A stretch of 64,000 nt of DNA, taken from positions 124,001 through 188,000 of the forward strand of contig NZ_FRCB01000001.1 of NCBI RefSeq assembly GCF_900142765.1. The letters run 5' to 3'. Shown here in pieces: positions 16,306-25,560 of this stretch. The stretch's first letter is position 1; each line of letters starts with the position of its first letter. The position numbers and the translations under genes were made by a program. Origin of the DNA: Roseovarius litoreus. Lineage in GTDB: Bacteria; Pseudomonadota; Alphaproteobacteria; Rhodobacterales; Rhodobacteraceae. Below the pieces are notes generated by a model. It was not told where the DNA came from, did not search any database, and saw only the letters and a program-made list of their open reading frames with translations.

Positions 16306-17405
16306 TGACCCTGTCGGTTGATATCAGACATGCCTTCGGTGACTTCACACTGGATGTCAGTTTCGAGGCGCCGCCGGGCCTGACGGTGCTGTTCGGGCGC
16401 TCCGGATCGGGCAAATCGACCGTGATCAATGCGGTCGCGGGGCTGCTGAGCCCGGAAACGGGGCGCATCACGGTCGAGGGCAAGACGCTGTTCGACCGGG
16501 CCCAAGGCATCGATCTTGCGCCGCATCGCCGGGGACTTGGATATGTCTTTCAGGAGGGGCGGCTGTTTCCGCATATGACGGTGCGCCAGAACCTCATGTT
16601 CAGCCGCTGGTTCCGCAAGGGCGCCAGATCCGATTTCCACGAGGTGGTGGAAATGCTGGGGATCGGCGCGCTACTGGATCGCCGGCCACTTGCCCTCTCG
16701 GGGGGCGAAAAGCAGCGCGTGGCGATCGGGCGCGCCCTGCTGGGCGATCCTCGGATCATTCTGGCGGACGAGCCGCTGGCCGCACTCGACGAGCCGCGCA
16801 AAGCCGAGATCCTACCCTATTTCGAAAGGCTGCGAGACGAGGTCTCGGTGCCGATCCTCTATGTCAGCCATTCCGCCACCGAGGTGGCGCGTCTGGCGAC
16901 CACGGTGGTGACGCTGGAAAACGGACGGGTCACAGGCCAGGGTCCGGCGACCGGGATCCTGGGCGATCCGATGCTGACACCGCTTGGCGCGCGCGCGGCG
17001 GGTGCCGTGCTGGAAACCAAAGTGGCGCGGCACCATGACGACGGGCTGACCGAACTGAGTGCCGGGGGCGTGGCGCTGTTCGTGCCGCGTGTGGCGCAGC
17101 AGGTGGGGCAACCGCTGCGGATCAGGATCGCGGCGCAAGAGGTGATCCTGTCGCGCTCCCGGCCCGAGGGGCTGTCGGCTTTGAATATCTTGCCGGGGCA
17201 GATCACGACGATCCGCTCGGGCGCCGGACCGGGTGCGCTTGTTTCCGTGGCCACGCCGGCAGGCATCCTTCTGGCGCGCATCACCCAGAGATCGGCGCGA
17301 CTGCTCGATCTGACCGAAGGCGCGTCCTGTTATGCCATCGTCAAATCCGTGGCTATCGCGCCCGAGGATGTGGGCGGTCCGGACAGGGTATCGAAGGCGC
17401 TCTGA
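16305..17405 (+). CDS. modC: Molybdate ABC transporter ATPase ModC
   Basis: 366 residues. The ABC ATPase part has Walker A GRSGSGKST, the Q-loop in GYVFQEGRLFPHM, signature LSGGEKQRVAIGRALL and Walker B IILADEPLAAL. The last 70-80 residues form a Mop/TOBE domain (NILPGQITTIRSGAGPGALVSV...LLARIT) that binds oxyanion in ModC proteins. It completes modABC directly downstream of modB. Confidence 0.95.
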   Translation: MTLSVDIRHAFGDFTLDVSFEAPPGLTVLFGRSGSGKSTVINAVAGLLSPETGRITVEGKTLFDRAQGIDLAPHRRGLGYVFQEGRLFPHMTVRQNLMFSRWFRKGARSDFHEVVEMLGIGALLDRRPLALSGGEKQRVAIGRALLGDPRIILADEPLAALDEPRKAEILPYFERLRDEVSVPILYVSHSATEVARLATTVVTLENGRVTGQGPATGILGDPMLTPLGARAAGAVLETKVARHHDDGLTELSAGGVALFVPRVAQQVGQPLRIRIAAQEVILSRSRPEGLSALNILPGQITTIRSGAGPGALVSVATPAGILLARITQRSARLLDLTEGASCYAIVKSVAIAPEDVGGPDRVSKAL

Positions 17406-17437
17406 TCCGGGCCGGTTGATCAATCAGGACAATTCGC

Positions 17438-17755
17438 TCAGCAGACCATGTGCGACAGCGTGCCCATCATGTAATCGCGACTGTATCTCAGGGGCTGAAC
17501 CCGGGGATCATCGGATGAGCACCGCATCACGGTCTCATAATCGGCAAGGCAGATGATCTGCGCACCGTTCTGGACGATGCGGAAATTGCGGCCTTCGAGA
17601 AACGCCGTGCGGAACGCATCCGCCAGGGACGCGGTCGGAAAGTTGAGGATGGTCGTCGTCCCTCCGGCGGCGTTCTGCAGGCCGTAACACACCACCTTTT
17701 TCCGGTCGAAAATGAAATTCGCAAACTCGAGCGCGCTTTCATCAAATTGCGTCAT
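17438..17755 (-). CDS. Hypothetical protein (105 aa)
   Basis: I do not recognise a family. The sequence is soluble, rich in hydrophobic residues near ALEFANFIFDRKKVVCYGLQ and ends in ...LSHMVC with a terminal Cys. GGTTTILNFPTASLADAFRTAF looks like a short alpha/beta unit. A GGGGGAT Shine-Dalgarno stands just before the ATG, and the frame has codon use like its neighbours, which is why I call it real. It converges with modC with a 32-bp gap. Confidence 0.6.
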   Translation of the reverse strand: MTQFDESALEFANFIFDRKKVVCYGLQNAAGGTTTILNFPTASLADAFRTAFLEGRNFRIVQNGAQIICLADYETVMRCSSDDPRVQPLRYSRDYMMGTLSHMVC

Positions 17756-18087
17756 TGCGATCCCCCATCGGTGTCATAATTTATTTGTGTAAGCCGATCA
17801 GCCGAAGACAAGATGATTCGCGCTGCAGTGCAGCAAAATCGTTGCGCAGCCACTCGATCTGCACAATCCGAAGGCAGGTCTTGTACGGGTCATGGCCCAA
17901 GCAAGGCGCGCGGATCGGCACGGCCATGCAATGACGGCCAAGATGCAGGGCAGAACACGCTCGGGCGAGGCGATGGGTTCTGCCCGAAAGCGCTTGTGCC
18001 GACCCGCGCAAGATGCAGATTTATAGTTCAGATACGGTCATCTGGGCGTCCTTGCTCGAAGACCTTCGCACCCACTGGAGCATGCCG
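17756..18087. other. Intergenic region without a supported gene
   Basis: 332 bp between the divergent 105-aa hypothetical and DUF1989 genes. It must contain promoters for both. The first 40 bases are AT-rich (ATAATTTATTTG), suiting a promoter for the minus-strand gene. Short open frames here have no Shine-Dalgarno and no recognisable protein. Confidence 0.5.
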
Positions 18088-18702
18088 ATGTCCCCTGCCC
18101 CCCAACTGACCCTTCTTCCTGCCCGAAAAGGGCGCGCCGTTCGCCTGACCAAAGGCGAGGCCATAGAGATCATCAACACCCATGGATCACAGGTGGTGGA
18201 CACATGGGCCTTCAATGCGGAAGACATCTCGGAGTTCCTGTCGAACGAGCATATGCGCGCGAGCCTTGGCAAGCTGTGGCCGGCCAAGGGCGATCCGTTG
18301 ATCACGAACCGGCGCCGCCCCATCCTCATTCTGGAAGAAGACACGTCTCCGGGCCGGCACGATACGCTGATCGCGGCATGTGACGATTATCGCTACGGGC
18401 TTCTGGGCTGTCGTGACTATCACGACAACTGCACCGACAACCTGCACGCCGCGATGCGCAGGATCGGGGTCATCACGCATGACTGCCCAAGCCCGCTGAA
18501 CCTGTGGATGAATATTCCCGTGGCGCAGGATGGCACTACCAGCTGGGGCGAGCCCTTGTCGAAACCCGGGGATGTCGTGGTCTTGCGCGCACAGATGGAT
18601 TGCATTGTGGCGATGTCCGCCTGCCCGCAGGACATGCTGCCGATCAATGGCGCCGACTGCGTGCCAACCGATGCGCATTACCGCATTCTGCCGGTCGCAT
18701 GA
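18088..18702 (+). CDS. DUF1989 (urea carboxylase-associated) family protein
   Basis: 204 residues of DUF1989. Family features are KGEAIEIINTHGSQVVDTWAFNAED, SNEHMRASLGKLW, the Cys-rich GLLGCRDYHDNCTDNLHAAM and PSPLNLWMNIPVAQDG. Characterised relatives beside urea carboxylase form a carboxyguanidine deiminase, but DUF1989 is broader and no urea carboxylase is present here. The ATG at 18088 was picked because GGAG lies seven bases upstream; an ATG two codons earlier is too close. It leads a cluster with a class III aminotransferase and a BKACE enzyme, suggesting catabolism of an amino or guanidino acid. Confidence 0.8.
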   Translation: MSPAPQLTLLPARKGRAVRLTKGEAIEIINTHGSQVVDTWAFNAEDISEFLSNEHMRASLGKLWPAKGDPLITNRRRPILILEEDTSPGRHDTLIAACDDYRYGLLGCRDYHDNCTDNLHAAMRRIGVITHDCPSPLNLWMNIPVAQDGTTSWGEPLSKPGDVVVLRAQMDCIVAMSACPQDMLPINGADCVPTDAHYRILPVA

Positions 18703-18825
18703 CCCGGTACCCGCCCGGATGCCCTCCGCATCGGACCCTGGCCTTTGGCGGCGGGCCAGGCTCATGCCGCATTGGCCCGACCGCCCCCCGGAACACATAG
18801 CCAAAACGCTCTGGAGACGCCCCTT

Positions 18826-20148
18826 ATGTCAGCCCTTTTTCATCGAACATGCGACGCGAACCTTCCATGGGCGGAAAGCGGCGACGGGTGCTATATCATC
18901 GACCGGCATGGCAAACGTTATCTGGATGCCTGCGGTGGGGCTGCGATTTCATGCCTTGGCCACTCCGACGAAGCGGTCAAGACCGCCATCCGAGATCAGC
19001 TCGAGAAGCTGCCCTTCGCACATACATCCTTTTTCACCACGGAGGCAGCCGAAACCTTTGCGGACCTGCTGATATCCAAGGCTCCGGCCGGGCTGAACAG
19101 GGTGTATCCCGTATCCGGGGGATCAGAGGCGATCGAGGCCGCCCTCAAGTTGGCGCGACAGTATTTTCTCGAACGCGGCGAACCTCAGCGGACACGGCTT
19201 ATCGCGCGGCACCAAAGCTATCACGGGGCGACGCTTGGGGCGCTGTCCGCAGGCGGAAACGCCTGGCGACGCGAGGCTTTCGCGCCCCTGATGATCGAGA
19301 CCAGTCATATCTCGCCCTGCTTCGAATATCGCGGGCGCGCCGAAGGCGAAACACCCCTGTCGTACGGTCTGCGCATGGCCGATGAGCTGGAACATGAACT
19401 GCAGCGCGTGGGTCCCGAGACTGTCATCGCCTTTATCGCCGAGCCGGTTGTGGGCGCGTCTCTGGGCGCGGTGCCGGCAGCGCCCGGCTATTTCAAGCGC
19501 ATCCGCGAGATCTGTGACCGTCACGGCGTGCTGCTGATCCTGGACGAGGTGATGTGCGGCATGGGACGCACCGGCACGTTATTCGCCTGTGAACAGGACG
19601 GGATCGTGCCGGATATCGTGACCATCGCCAAGGGCTTGGGGGCAGGATATCAGCCGGTGGGCGCGATGCTGTGTTCTGCGGAGCTTCACGATACCATTGC
19701 CGCAGGGTCCGGCTTTTTCCAGCACGGGCACAGCTATCTGGGGCATCCGATGGCCATGGCTGCCGCCACCGCTGTTCTGAGGCGGCTGACGGATGGCGAA
19801 ACGCTTCGCCATGTGGCGCATATGGGGGACATGCTGCGCGCCCGCCTGCAGGACGTTTTCGGACAACACCCCAATATCGGAGATATCCGCGGCAGGGGCC
19901 TGTTCATCGGGGTCGAACTGGTCAATGACCGCGAGACGAAAACCCCGTTCGATCCCTCCCTGAACCTGCACAAGCGCGTCAAATCGGCGGCGATGGACGC
20001 CGGTTTGATGTGCTACCCGATGGGAGGAACGATCGACGGACGGCAGGGGGATCACATTCTGCTGGCCCCACCCTTCATTCTGAGCGCGGATCAAACCGGG
20101 GAGCTGGTGGACAAGCTGTCGCAAGCCATCGGCGCGGCGCTTCCATGA
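18826..20148 (+). CDS. Class III PLP-dependent aminotransferase
   Basis: 440 residues. Signatures are YPVSGGSEAIEAALKLARQY (phosphate binding), the Asp motif LLILDEVMCGMGRTG, the PLP lysine in TIAKGLGAGYQPVGA and the C-terminal RGRGLFIGVELV. This family transaminates omega-amino, beta-amino or diamino acids with pyruvate or 2-oxoglutarate. CTGGAG lies nine bases before the ATG. The stop overlaps the BKACE start (ATGA), so the aminotransferase product is probably the keto acid the next enzyme cleaves: a beta-amino acid giving a beta-keto acid. The exact substrate is unknown. Confidence 0.87.
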   Translation: MSALFHRTCDANLPWAESGDGCYIIDRHGKRYLDACGGAAISCLGHSDEAVKTAIRDQLEKLPFAHTSFFTTEAAETFADLLISKAPAGLNRVYPVSGGSEAIEAALKLARQYFLERGEPQRTRLIARHQSYHGATLGALSAGGNAWRREAFAPLMIETSHISPCFEYRGRAEGETPLSYGLRMADELEHELQRVGPETVIAFIAEPVVGASLGAVPAAPGYFKRIREICDRHGVLLILDEVMCGMGRTGTLFACEQDGIVPDIVTIAKGLGAGYQPVGAMLCSAELHDTIAAGSGFFQHGHSYLGHPMAMAAATAVLRRLTDGETLRHVAHMGDMLRARLQDVFGQHPNIGDIRGRGLFIGVELVNDRETKTPFDPSLNLHKRVKSAAMDAGLMCYPMGGTIDGRQGDHILLAPPFILSADQTGELVDKLSQAIGAALP

Positions 20149-20945
20149 CGGCGCTGCCACGTCTGATGGTCGCACCGAACGGGGCGCGGCGCGTGAAATC
20201 GGATCATCCGGCCATTCCGCTGACGCTGCCGGAGATTATCGAAACGGCGCGCGATTGCGCCGCGGCGGGAGCAGACGGTATGCACCTGCATTTGCGCGAT
20301 GCGGCTGGTCGTCATCTGCTGGATGCGGGACTGTACCGCGAAGCGCTTGGCGAATTGCAGAGCGCCCTGCCGGGCCTCGTGGTTCAGATCACCACGGAAG
20401 CGGTAGGCATCTATGACGCACCGCATCAACGGCACGTCGCCCTTCATTCTGGCGCAACTCTTGTTTCGGCCGCCTTGCGGGAAATGACGCATCAAACCGA
20501 AGACGCGATGGCCACGGCCTTTTACCTAAGCTGTGCTGAGCAGGGCATCGCGGTTCAGCATATCTTATATGATACCAGTGACTTCGACCTGTTGACCCGC
20601 CTTCTGCCCGAAAACCTGCTTCGGGATCCGGGCTTGCAGCTGATCTTTGTGCTGGGGCGCTACAGTCGCGATCAGGAAAGCGCGCCATCAGACCTTGTGC
20701 CGTTCACAAAGCGTTTGTCAGACGTGAACCCCGAGGCGGATTGGGCCGTCTGCGCTTTCGGCAGGGGCGAAACGGCCTGCCTTGTGGAGGCGCACAAACG
20801 CGGGGGCAAACTCCGCGTCGGATTCGAAAATTCGCTGTGGCATGGCGATGGCCGACAAGCGACCGACAACGCCGAAAGAGTGCGGGATGTCCTGCGCGCT
20901 TGCGGGCAGCACGGCGATGCGATCGCGACACGGGAAGGGGGGTGA
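20145..20945 (+). CDS. Beta-keto acid cleavage enzyme (BKACE, DUF849), second paralogue
   Basis: 266 residues, shorter than the carnitine-cluster BKACE (303) and of a different subgroup. It has LMVAPNGARRVKSDHPAIPLT, the Zn-binding HLHLRD (His47, His49) and LRVGFENSLW with the conserved Glu. The family splits a beta-keto acid plus acetyl-CoA into acetoacetate and an acyl-CoA. Coupling to a class III aminotransferase suggests its substrate is made by transamination of a beta-amino acid. The stop directly abuts the 3' end of the tRNA-Met gene on the other strand. Confidence 0.85.
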   Translation: MTALPRLMVAPNGARRVKSDHPAIPLTLPEIIETARDCAAAGADGMHLHLRDAAGRHLLDAGLYREALGELQSALPGLVVQITTEAVGIYDAPHQRHVALHSGATLVSAALREMTHQTEDAMATAFYLSCAEQGIAVQHILYDTSDFDLLTRLLPENLLRDPGLQLIFVLGRYSRDQESAPSDLVPFTKRLSDVNPEADWAVCAFGRGETACLVEAHKRGGKLRVGFENSLWHGDGRQATDNAERVRDVLRACGQHGDAIATREGG

Positions 20946-21022
20946 TGGTAGCGGAGGAGGGACTTGAACCCCCGACACGCGGATTATGATTCCGCTGCTC
21001 TAACCAACTGAGCTACTCCGCC
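20946..21022 (-). tRNA. tRNA-Met (CAT), elongator type
   Basis: 77 nt including an encoded CCA end. The acceptor GGCGGAG pairs with CTCCGCT, the D arm contains GCTCAGTTGGTTAGAGC, the anticodon stem GCGGA/TCCGC encloses the loop ATCATAA (anticodon CAT), and the T arm is GGGGGTTCAAGTCCCTC. Lack of initiator features (three G:C pairs in the anticodon stem next to the loop) points to elongator Met; a tRNA-Ile2 with lysidine-modified CAT is the alternative and is less likely from the body sequence. Confidence 0.9.
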
Positions 21023-21092
21023 AGAACGAGGCGCTAGTTATGACAGCCGCTGGATCAGGTCAAGGCGAAAAAGCCCGATCCGATCCGGCAGA

Positions 21093-21641
21093 TCATCCCC
21101 CGGACAAAAGCGCTTCGATCCGGCTGGTGATTTTCGCCGAGTCCGGTTTGACGACCGATCCGAAGGTCTCGACGACCGAACCATCCGGGCCGAGCAGGAT
21201 CTTGTTGAAATTCCACGCCGGCTCGAACCCCGAGGTGCTGGCCACCCATTTGTAGAACGGATGCGCCTGCGGGCCGCGCACATGGGTGATCGTGGTCATC
21301 GGCAGATCGAGTCCGAAATTGATCTCGCAGAACTCGGCCACTTCCTCGTTGCTGGACAGCTCTTGCTTGAAATCCTGCGACGGCACGGCCAGCACGACCA
21401 GTCCGCGATCACGATACCGATCATAAAGCGCCTGCAGCCCGTCATATTGCGGTGTGAAGCCGCAGCGCGAGGCGGTGTTCACCACCAGCACGGGTTGCCC
21501 TTGCCACTGTTTCAGCGACAGCGTGCCGCCATCTATCGACTCGAACCGCCAGTCTTCCTGTGCGGCCAAGGCGGGCAAAGCAAGCAAACCGGCGCCAAGG
21601 CCGATCCCCAAAAGAACGGTGCGGCGAAGCATATTCGACAT
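21093..21641 (-). CDS. Glutathione peroxidase family protein, exported
   Basis: 182 residues. A hydrophobic N-terminus with an AxA site (ALPALAA, about residue 27) suggests export to the periplasm. The active site is VVNTASRCGFTPQYDGLQALY with Cys60 in place of selenocysteine; VPSQDF and EPAWNFNKIL supply the Gln and Trp/Asn of the catalytic tetrad. Bacterial Cys-type enzymes usually use thioredoxin rather than glutathione. It stands alone beside the tRNA gene. Confidence 0.9.
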   Translation of the reverse strand: MSNMLRRTVLLGIGLGAGLLALPALAAQEDWRFESIDGGTLSLKQWQGQPVLVVNTASRCGFTPQYDGLQALYDRYRDRGLVVLAVPSQDFKQELSSNEEVAEFCEINFGLDLPMTTITHVRGPQAHPFYKWVASTSGFEPAWNFNKILLGPDGSVVETFGSVVKPDSAKITSRIEALLSGG

Positions 21642-21758
21642 TCCATCAAACTCCGTGGCGAGATGTATCCCATAAACTTAGGCTAGGCTGCGGCAAGGTC
21701 CAGATGCGCCGGTGATGAGGCCTTGTATCCGTTCCGGGGCTGGCGCATCTTCGCCGAC

Positions 21759-23213
21759 ATGACCGAAACGACATCCTCACAAATTCTCCGGGACCTGATC
21801 GAGATCGTTGGCGCAGGCCATGTCGCGACCGGCCCGGATGCCGCCCCCTGGAGCCAGGAATGGACAGGGCAGACCCAATGGACGCCGCTTGCCGTGGTGC
21901 GCCCCGCCGACACGCAGCAGGTGTCGGAGATCGTCAAGCTCGCCAACCGCACGGGAACCGCCATCGTGCCGGTCTCAGGCAATACGGGTCTGGTGCAAGG
22001 CACCGTGGCCCAAGATGTGATCATGCTGTCACTGGACCGGATGTCGGCCATCCGCGAGTTGCGCGCAGATGCACGGATCGCCATCGTGGAGGCCGGTGCA
22101 ATCCTGTCGCGCATCCATGACGCCGCCGAGCAGGAGGGGCTGATCTTTCCGCTGTTTTTCGGCGCGCGCGGCTCTGCGATGATCGGCGGCGCGCTGTCGA
22201 CCAATGCGGGCGGCTCGAACGTGGTGCGCTATGGCAGCGCGCGGCATCTGTGCCTCGGGATCGAGGCGGTGCTGCCCACGGGCGAGATCGTCGATCTGAT
22301 GAGCGAGCTGCACAAGGACAATTCGGGCTATGACCTGCGCGATCTGCTGATCGGCGCGGAAGGCACGTTGGGGATCATCACCGCCGCCGTGCTCAAGCTG
22401 CATCCCAAGCCGCTGGCCTATGCCACGGCGATGGTGGCGGTGCCGTCGCTGAATGACGGGCTGGCGCTGCTCAACCGGCTGCAGCGCGAAACAGGCGGCG
22501 CGGTCGAGGCTTTCGAGTTCATGCCGGGCATCTTCATCGAAGCATATCTGGAACGCTATCCCGAGGCGCGCGCACCCTTCGATACGCCGCATGACGTCAA
22601 TATTCTGGTCGAGGTTGGCGCGCTGTCGCCGCGCGACGCCACCCCCGGTCCGGATGGCAAGGTGCCTGTCGCAGCCCATCTGGAGGAGGTTCTGGAGGGG
22701 CTGTTCGAGGAGGGCAAGCTGCTTGATGCGGTCGTGGCGCAATCGGATACGCAGCGTCAGGAAATGTGGGCACGGCGCGAAGCCTCGGCCAGTGTGGCGC
22801 GGCTGCGGCCCAATGTGGTGGACAATGACATCGCCGTGCCGCTGGACAAGATGCAGGCGCTGGTCGAAGGGGTGACCGCCCGCGCGCTCGAGATCGATCC
22901 CGGCCTGCGCCCGATCTGTGTGGCGCATCTGGGGGATGGCAATCTGCATTTCGCAGGCTGGCCCTCGACCGAGGACCCAGGCCTGCAGAAGGCCGTCAAG
23001 GAAGCGGTCGACGCCGAGGCGATCCGACTGGGCGGCAGCATATCCGCCGAACATGGCATCGGGCTGGCGAAACGCCCTTCGATGGCCCGCTACAAGGATC
23101 CTGTGGCACTGATGGCGATGCGGGCGATCAAGCAGGCCCTGGACCCCAAGGGCATCATGAACCCCGGCAAGGTGCTTCCCGCCGGGGACCAAAGCGTTCC
23201 GCCTTCAACCTGA
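21759..23213 (+). CDS. FAD-linked oxidase (GlcD / D-2-hydroxyglutarate dehydrogenase type)
   Basis: 484 residues. The N-terminal PCMH-type FAD domain has VVRPADTQQVSEIVKLAN, PVSGNTGLVQG, GGALSTNAGGSNVVRYG and LIGAEGTLGIITAAVLKL. The C-terminal cap has the metal-site segment VAHLGDGNLHF and ISAEHGIGLAKR. The family oxidises D-2-hydroxy acids such as D-lactate, glycolate or D-2-hydroxyglutarate; substrate is not decided by sequence. The ATG at 21759 starts 13 residues before the first conserved block. Convergent with hemC. Confidence 0.9.
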   Translation: MTETTSSQILRDLIEIVGAGHVATGPDAAPWSQEWTGQTQWTPLAVVRPADTQQVSEIVKLANRTGTAIVPVSGNTGLVQGTVAQDVIMLSLDRMSAIRELRADARIAIVEAGAILSRIHDAAEQEGLIFPLFFGARGSAMIGGALSTNAGGSNVVRYGSARHLCLGIEAVLPTGEIVDLMSELHKDNSGYDLRDLLIGAEGTLGIITAAVLKLHPKPLAYATAMVAVPSLNDGLALLNRLQRETGGAVEAFEFMPGIFIEAYLERYPEARAPFDTPHDVNILVEVGALSPRDATPGPDGKVPVAAHLEEVLEGLFEEGKLLDAVVAQSDTQRQEMWARREASASVARLRPNVVDNDIAVPLDKMQALVEGVTARALEIDPGLRPICVAHLGDGNLHFAGWPSTEDPGLQKAVKEAVDAEAIRLGGSISAEHGIGLAKRPSMARYKDPVALMAMRAIKQALDPKGIMNPGKVLPAGDQSVPPST

Positions 23214-23258
23214 GACATCGGCGCCAGATGGAACGCGCCCCACGATCGGATGCAGCAC

Positions 23259-23302
23259 AGCGTTTCGCGAAAGACCGACAGTCAGGTTTTTCGCGGAACG
23301 CT
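23259..23302. terminator. Bidirectional hairpin between FAD oxidase and hemC
   Basis: AGCGTTTCGCGAAA at 23259-23272 pairs with TTTCGCGGAACGCT at 23289-23302 (13 of 14 positions) around a 16-nt loop. It fills the gap between two convergent genes, as expected of a shared terminator. Confidence 0.6.
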
Positions 23303-23307
23303 CTGGA

Positions 23308-24255
23308 TCAGCCGCGCCAGTCGAAGAAGCCCGGGCCGGCCCGCTCCAGAAGCTTGCGCCCCATCTCGTGGCCCAGCTTTGCGCCATCCTCGATCAGAGC
23401 GGATTGATCGTCATCGAGCGCCTCGCTGCCATCGGGGCGCAGCACCTGACCACGCAGGCGCAGCGTGCCGCCATCCAATTCGGCCAGACCGGCGATCGGG
23501 GTTTCGCAAGAGCCGTCGAGCGCCGCCAGGAAAGCACGCTCGGCGGCAAGGCGCTGGCCGGTCGGCGTGTGGTGGATCGCCTCGAGCATTTCGGCGGTGC
23601 GGGTATCGTCGCGGCGCCGCTCGATACCGATGGCGCCCTGTGCGACGGCGGGCAGCATCTCGTCGGTCTCGATTGCGGCGGTGGCCACTTCTGACCGGCC
23701 AAGACGATTGAGCCCGGCCATCGCCAGGAAGGTACAGGCCGCCACGCCATCCTGGAGTTTCTTCAACCGTGTCTGGACGTTGCCCCGGAACTCGACCACA
23801 TCGAGATGCGGATAGGCGACCAGAACCTGGGCCTTGCGCCGCAAGGACGAGGTCCCCACCTTGGCGCCCGGTTCCAGATCGGCCAGCCCGCCCACATGCG
23901 GCGAGACGAACGCATCGCGCACATCCTCACGCGGCAGATAGGTGTCCAGCACCAGCCCCTCGGGCTGCAGCACCGGCATGTCCTTCATCGAGTGGATGGC
24001 GATGTCGATCTCGCCGCTCAGCATCGCCTCCTCGATCTCGCGGGTGAACAGGCCCTTGCCGCCGATCTCCTTGAGAGGGCGGTCGATGATCCTGTCACCG
24101 GTCGTCTTGATGACCACGATCTCGAAGGCCTCGGGCGGCAGATCGAAGGCAGCGGAAAGCCGGCTGCGTGTCTCATACGCCTGCGCAAGCGCCAGCGGAG
24201 AGCCGCGCGTGCCAAGCTTCATGGGTGTGTCGGGTGTCGGTAAATCACGTGTCAT
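23308..24255 (-). CDS. hemC: Hydroxymethylbilane synthase (porphobilinogen deaminase)
   Basis: 315 residues. It joins four porphobilinogen units in tetrapyrrole synthesis (heme, B12 and, where present, bacteriochlorophyll). Motifs are KLGTRGSPLALAQA, GGKGLFTREIEEAML, DIAIHSMKDMP, GTSSLRRKAQ, EFRGNVQTRL and the dipyrromethane-binding Cys in LDGSCETPIAG. Divergent from hemE across 95 bp. An internal Met 11 codons in is an alternative start, but homologues usually have about ten residues before KxGTRGSPLA. Confidence 0.96.
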   Translation of the reverse strand: MTRDLPTPDTPMKLGTRGSPLALAQAYETRSRLSAAFDLPPEAFEIVVIKTTGDRIIDRPLKEIGGKGLFTREIEEAMLSGEIDIAIHSMKDMPVLQPEGLVLDTYLPREDVRDAFVSPHVGGLADLEPGAKVGTSSLRRKAQVLVAYPHLDVVEFRGNVQTRLKKLQDGVAACTFLAMAGLNRLGRSEVATAAIETDEMLPAVAQGAIGIERRRDDTRTAEMLEAIHHTPTGQRLAAERAFLAALDGSCETPIAGLAELDGGTLRLRGQVLRPDGSEALDDDQSALIEDGAKLGHEMGRKLLERAGPGFFDWRG

Positions 24256-24350
24256 GACAACGGTCTAGACGTGTAAACCGCGCCTGACAAGCGCAGGGTG
24301 CTTGACATTGTGTCGCCTTGAGGTGACCACCAAGGCAAACGGAGGGCGAC
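24256..24350. promoter_or_regulatory. Divergent hemC/hemE promoter region
   Basis: 95 bp between the two starts. For hemC a TTGTCA (reverse strand, 24285-24290) and TAGACC (24262-24267) are 17 bp apart. For hemE a perfect TTGACA lies at 24302-24307 but no good -10 follows at the right distance. I see no FnrL-type TTGAT-N4-ATCAA site. Confidence 0.4.
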
Positions 24351-25385
24351 ATGGCTGTGGAAAAGACGATACTCAAGGCACTTGCAGGGGAAAAACAGAC
24401 CACCCCTCCGATCTGGATGATGCGCCAGGCAGGCCGCTATCTGCCGGAATACCGCGCCACCCGGGCCGAGGCCGGAGACTTCCTTTCCTTGTGTTATAAC
24501 AGTGACTTGGCAACCGAAGTCACGCTCCAGCCGATCCGCCGCTATGGCTTTGACGCAGCCATCCTGTTTGCCGATATCCTGCTGGTTCCGCAAGCGCTTG
24601 GCGCCGATCTTTGGTTCGTGACGGGTGAGGGGCCGCGCCTGTCGACGATCACCGACCAAGCCGGGCTGAACGCGCTGAAACCGGCCAGCGACATCCACGA
24701 AACCCTTAATCCGGTTTACCAGACCGTGCGCAATCTGTCGCAGGCACTGCCGCGTGAGACGACGCTCATCGGATTCGCCGGCGCGCCCTGGACGGTGGCC
24801 ACCTACATGATCGCCGGGCGCGGCACCCCGGATCAAGGCCCCGCCCATGCGCTCAAGGCTGAAAACAAAGCGGTTTTCGAAGCCCTGCTGGAGCGGATCA
24901 CCGAAGCCACGATCGAATATCTCTCGGCCCAGATCGAGGCTGGCGCCGAGTGCGTCAAGCTCTTCGACAGCTGGGCAGGATCGCTCAAGGGTGAAGATTT
25001 CGATACCTATGCGACCGCCCCCGCCAAACGCATCATCGCCGAACTCAAGGCGCGTCATGGCGATATCCCGATCATCGCCTTTCCGCGCGAAGCCGGTGAC
25101 AAGTATATCGGATTCCACGAGAAAACCGGCGCCGACTGTGTCGCGCTCGATGATTCGGTCACGCCTGAATGGGCCGCCGAACATGTGCAGGTCTCGGGCT
25201 GCGTGCAGGGAAATCTGGCGTCGAAACATATGGTGACCGGAGGAGATGACCTCGTGCGCGAGACCCGCCGCATCGTCGAGGCGTTCCGGGGCGGGCCGCA
25301 TATCTTCAACCTCGGCCATGGCATCACCCCCGAGGCTGACCCCGACAACGTGCAGCTGATGATCGACACGGTGCGCGGCGCCTGA
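24351..25385 (+). CDS. hemE: Uroporphyrinogen decarboxylase
   Basis: 344 residues, the usual length. It removes four carboxylates from uroporphyrinogen III to give coproporphyrinogen III. Motifs are [51 protein letters not shown] and [16 protein letters not shown]. An ACGGAGGGC Shine-Dalgarno precedes the ATG. Next to hemC, it marks a common tetrapyrrole branch-point pair. Confidence 0.97.
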   Translation: MAVEKTILKALAGEKQTTPPIWMMRQAGRYLPEYRATRAEAGDFLSLCYNSDLATEVTLQPIRRYGFDAAILFADILLVPQALGADLWFVTGEGPRLSTITDQAGLNALKPASDIHETLNPVYQTVRNLSQALPRETTLIGFAGAPWTVATYMIAGRGTPDQGPAHALKAENKAVFEALLERITEATIEYLSAQIEAGAECVKLFDSWAGSLKGEDFDTYATAPAKRIIAELKARHGDIPIIAFPREAGDKYIGFHEKTGADCVALDDSVTPEWAAEHVQVSGCVQGNLASKHMVTGGDDLVRETRRIVEAFRGGPHIFNLGHGITPEADPDNVQLMIDTVRGA

Positions 25386-25388
25386 GCC

Positions 25389-25450
25389 CGTACGAGTCGT
25401 ACGAAACCGACACGGCTTTGGGACCAAATCCGGCGCCCCGGCGCGGATTT
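25389..25450. terminator. Palindromes downstream of hemE
   Basis: CGTACGA-G-TCGTACG is at 25389-25403 and a GC-rich stem AAATCCGGCGCC/GGCGCGGATTT (one bulge) at 25426-25450. The second looks like an intrinsic terminator without a clear T-run. They are the only structures in the 175 bp between hemE and the Phd-like gene. Confidence 0.45.
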
Positions 25451-25560
25451 GTGTCCATCCCGTACGCAAGTCGCCGATCACGCCCCGCCGCGCGCCGCCT
25501 TCAGACAATCCTAACCTTTTTGACCCAATCTGACCTTTCCCGACACCCGGAGGTCACACC

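Noticed and set aside
17781..18109. Short overlapping frames on both strands in the gap before the DUF1989 gene
   Set aside because: No ribosome binding sites and no family resemblance; composition is typical of chance frames.
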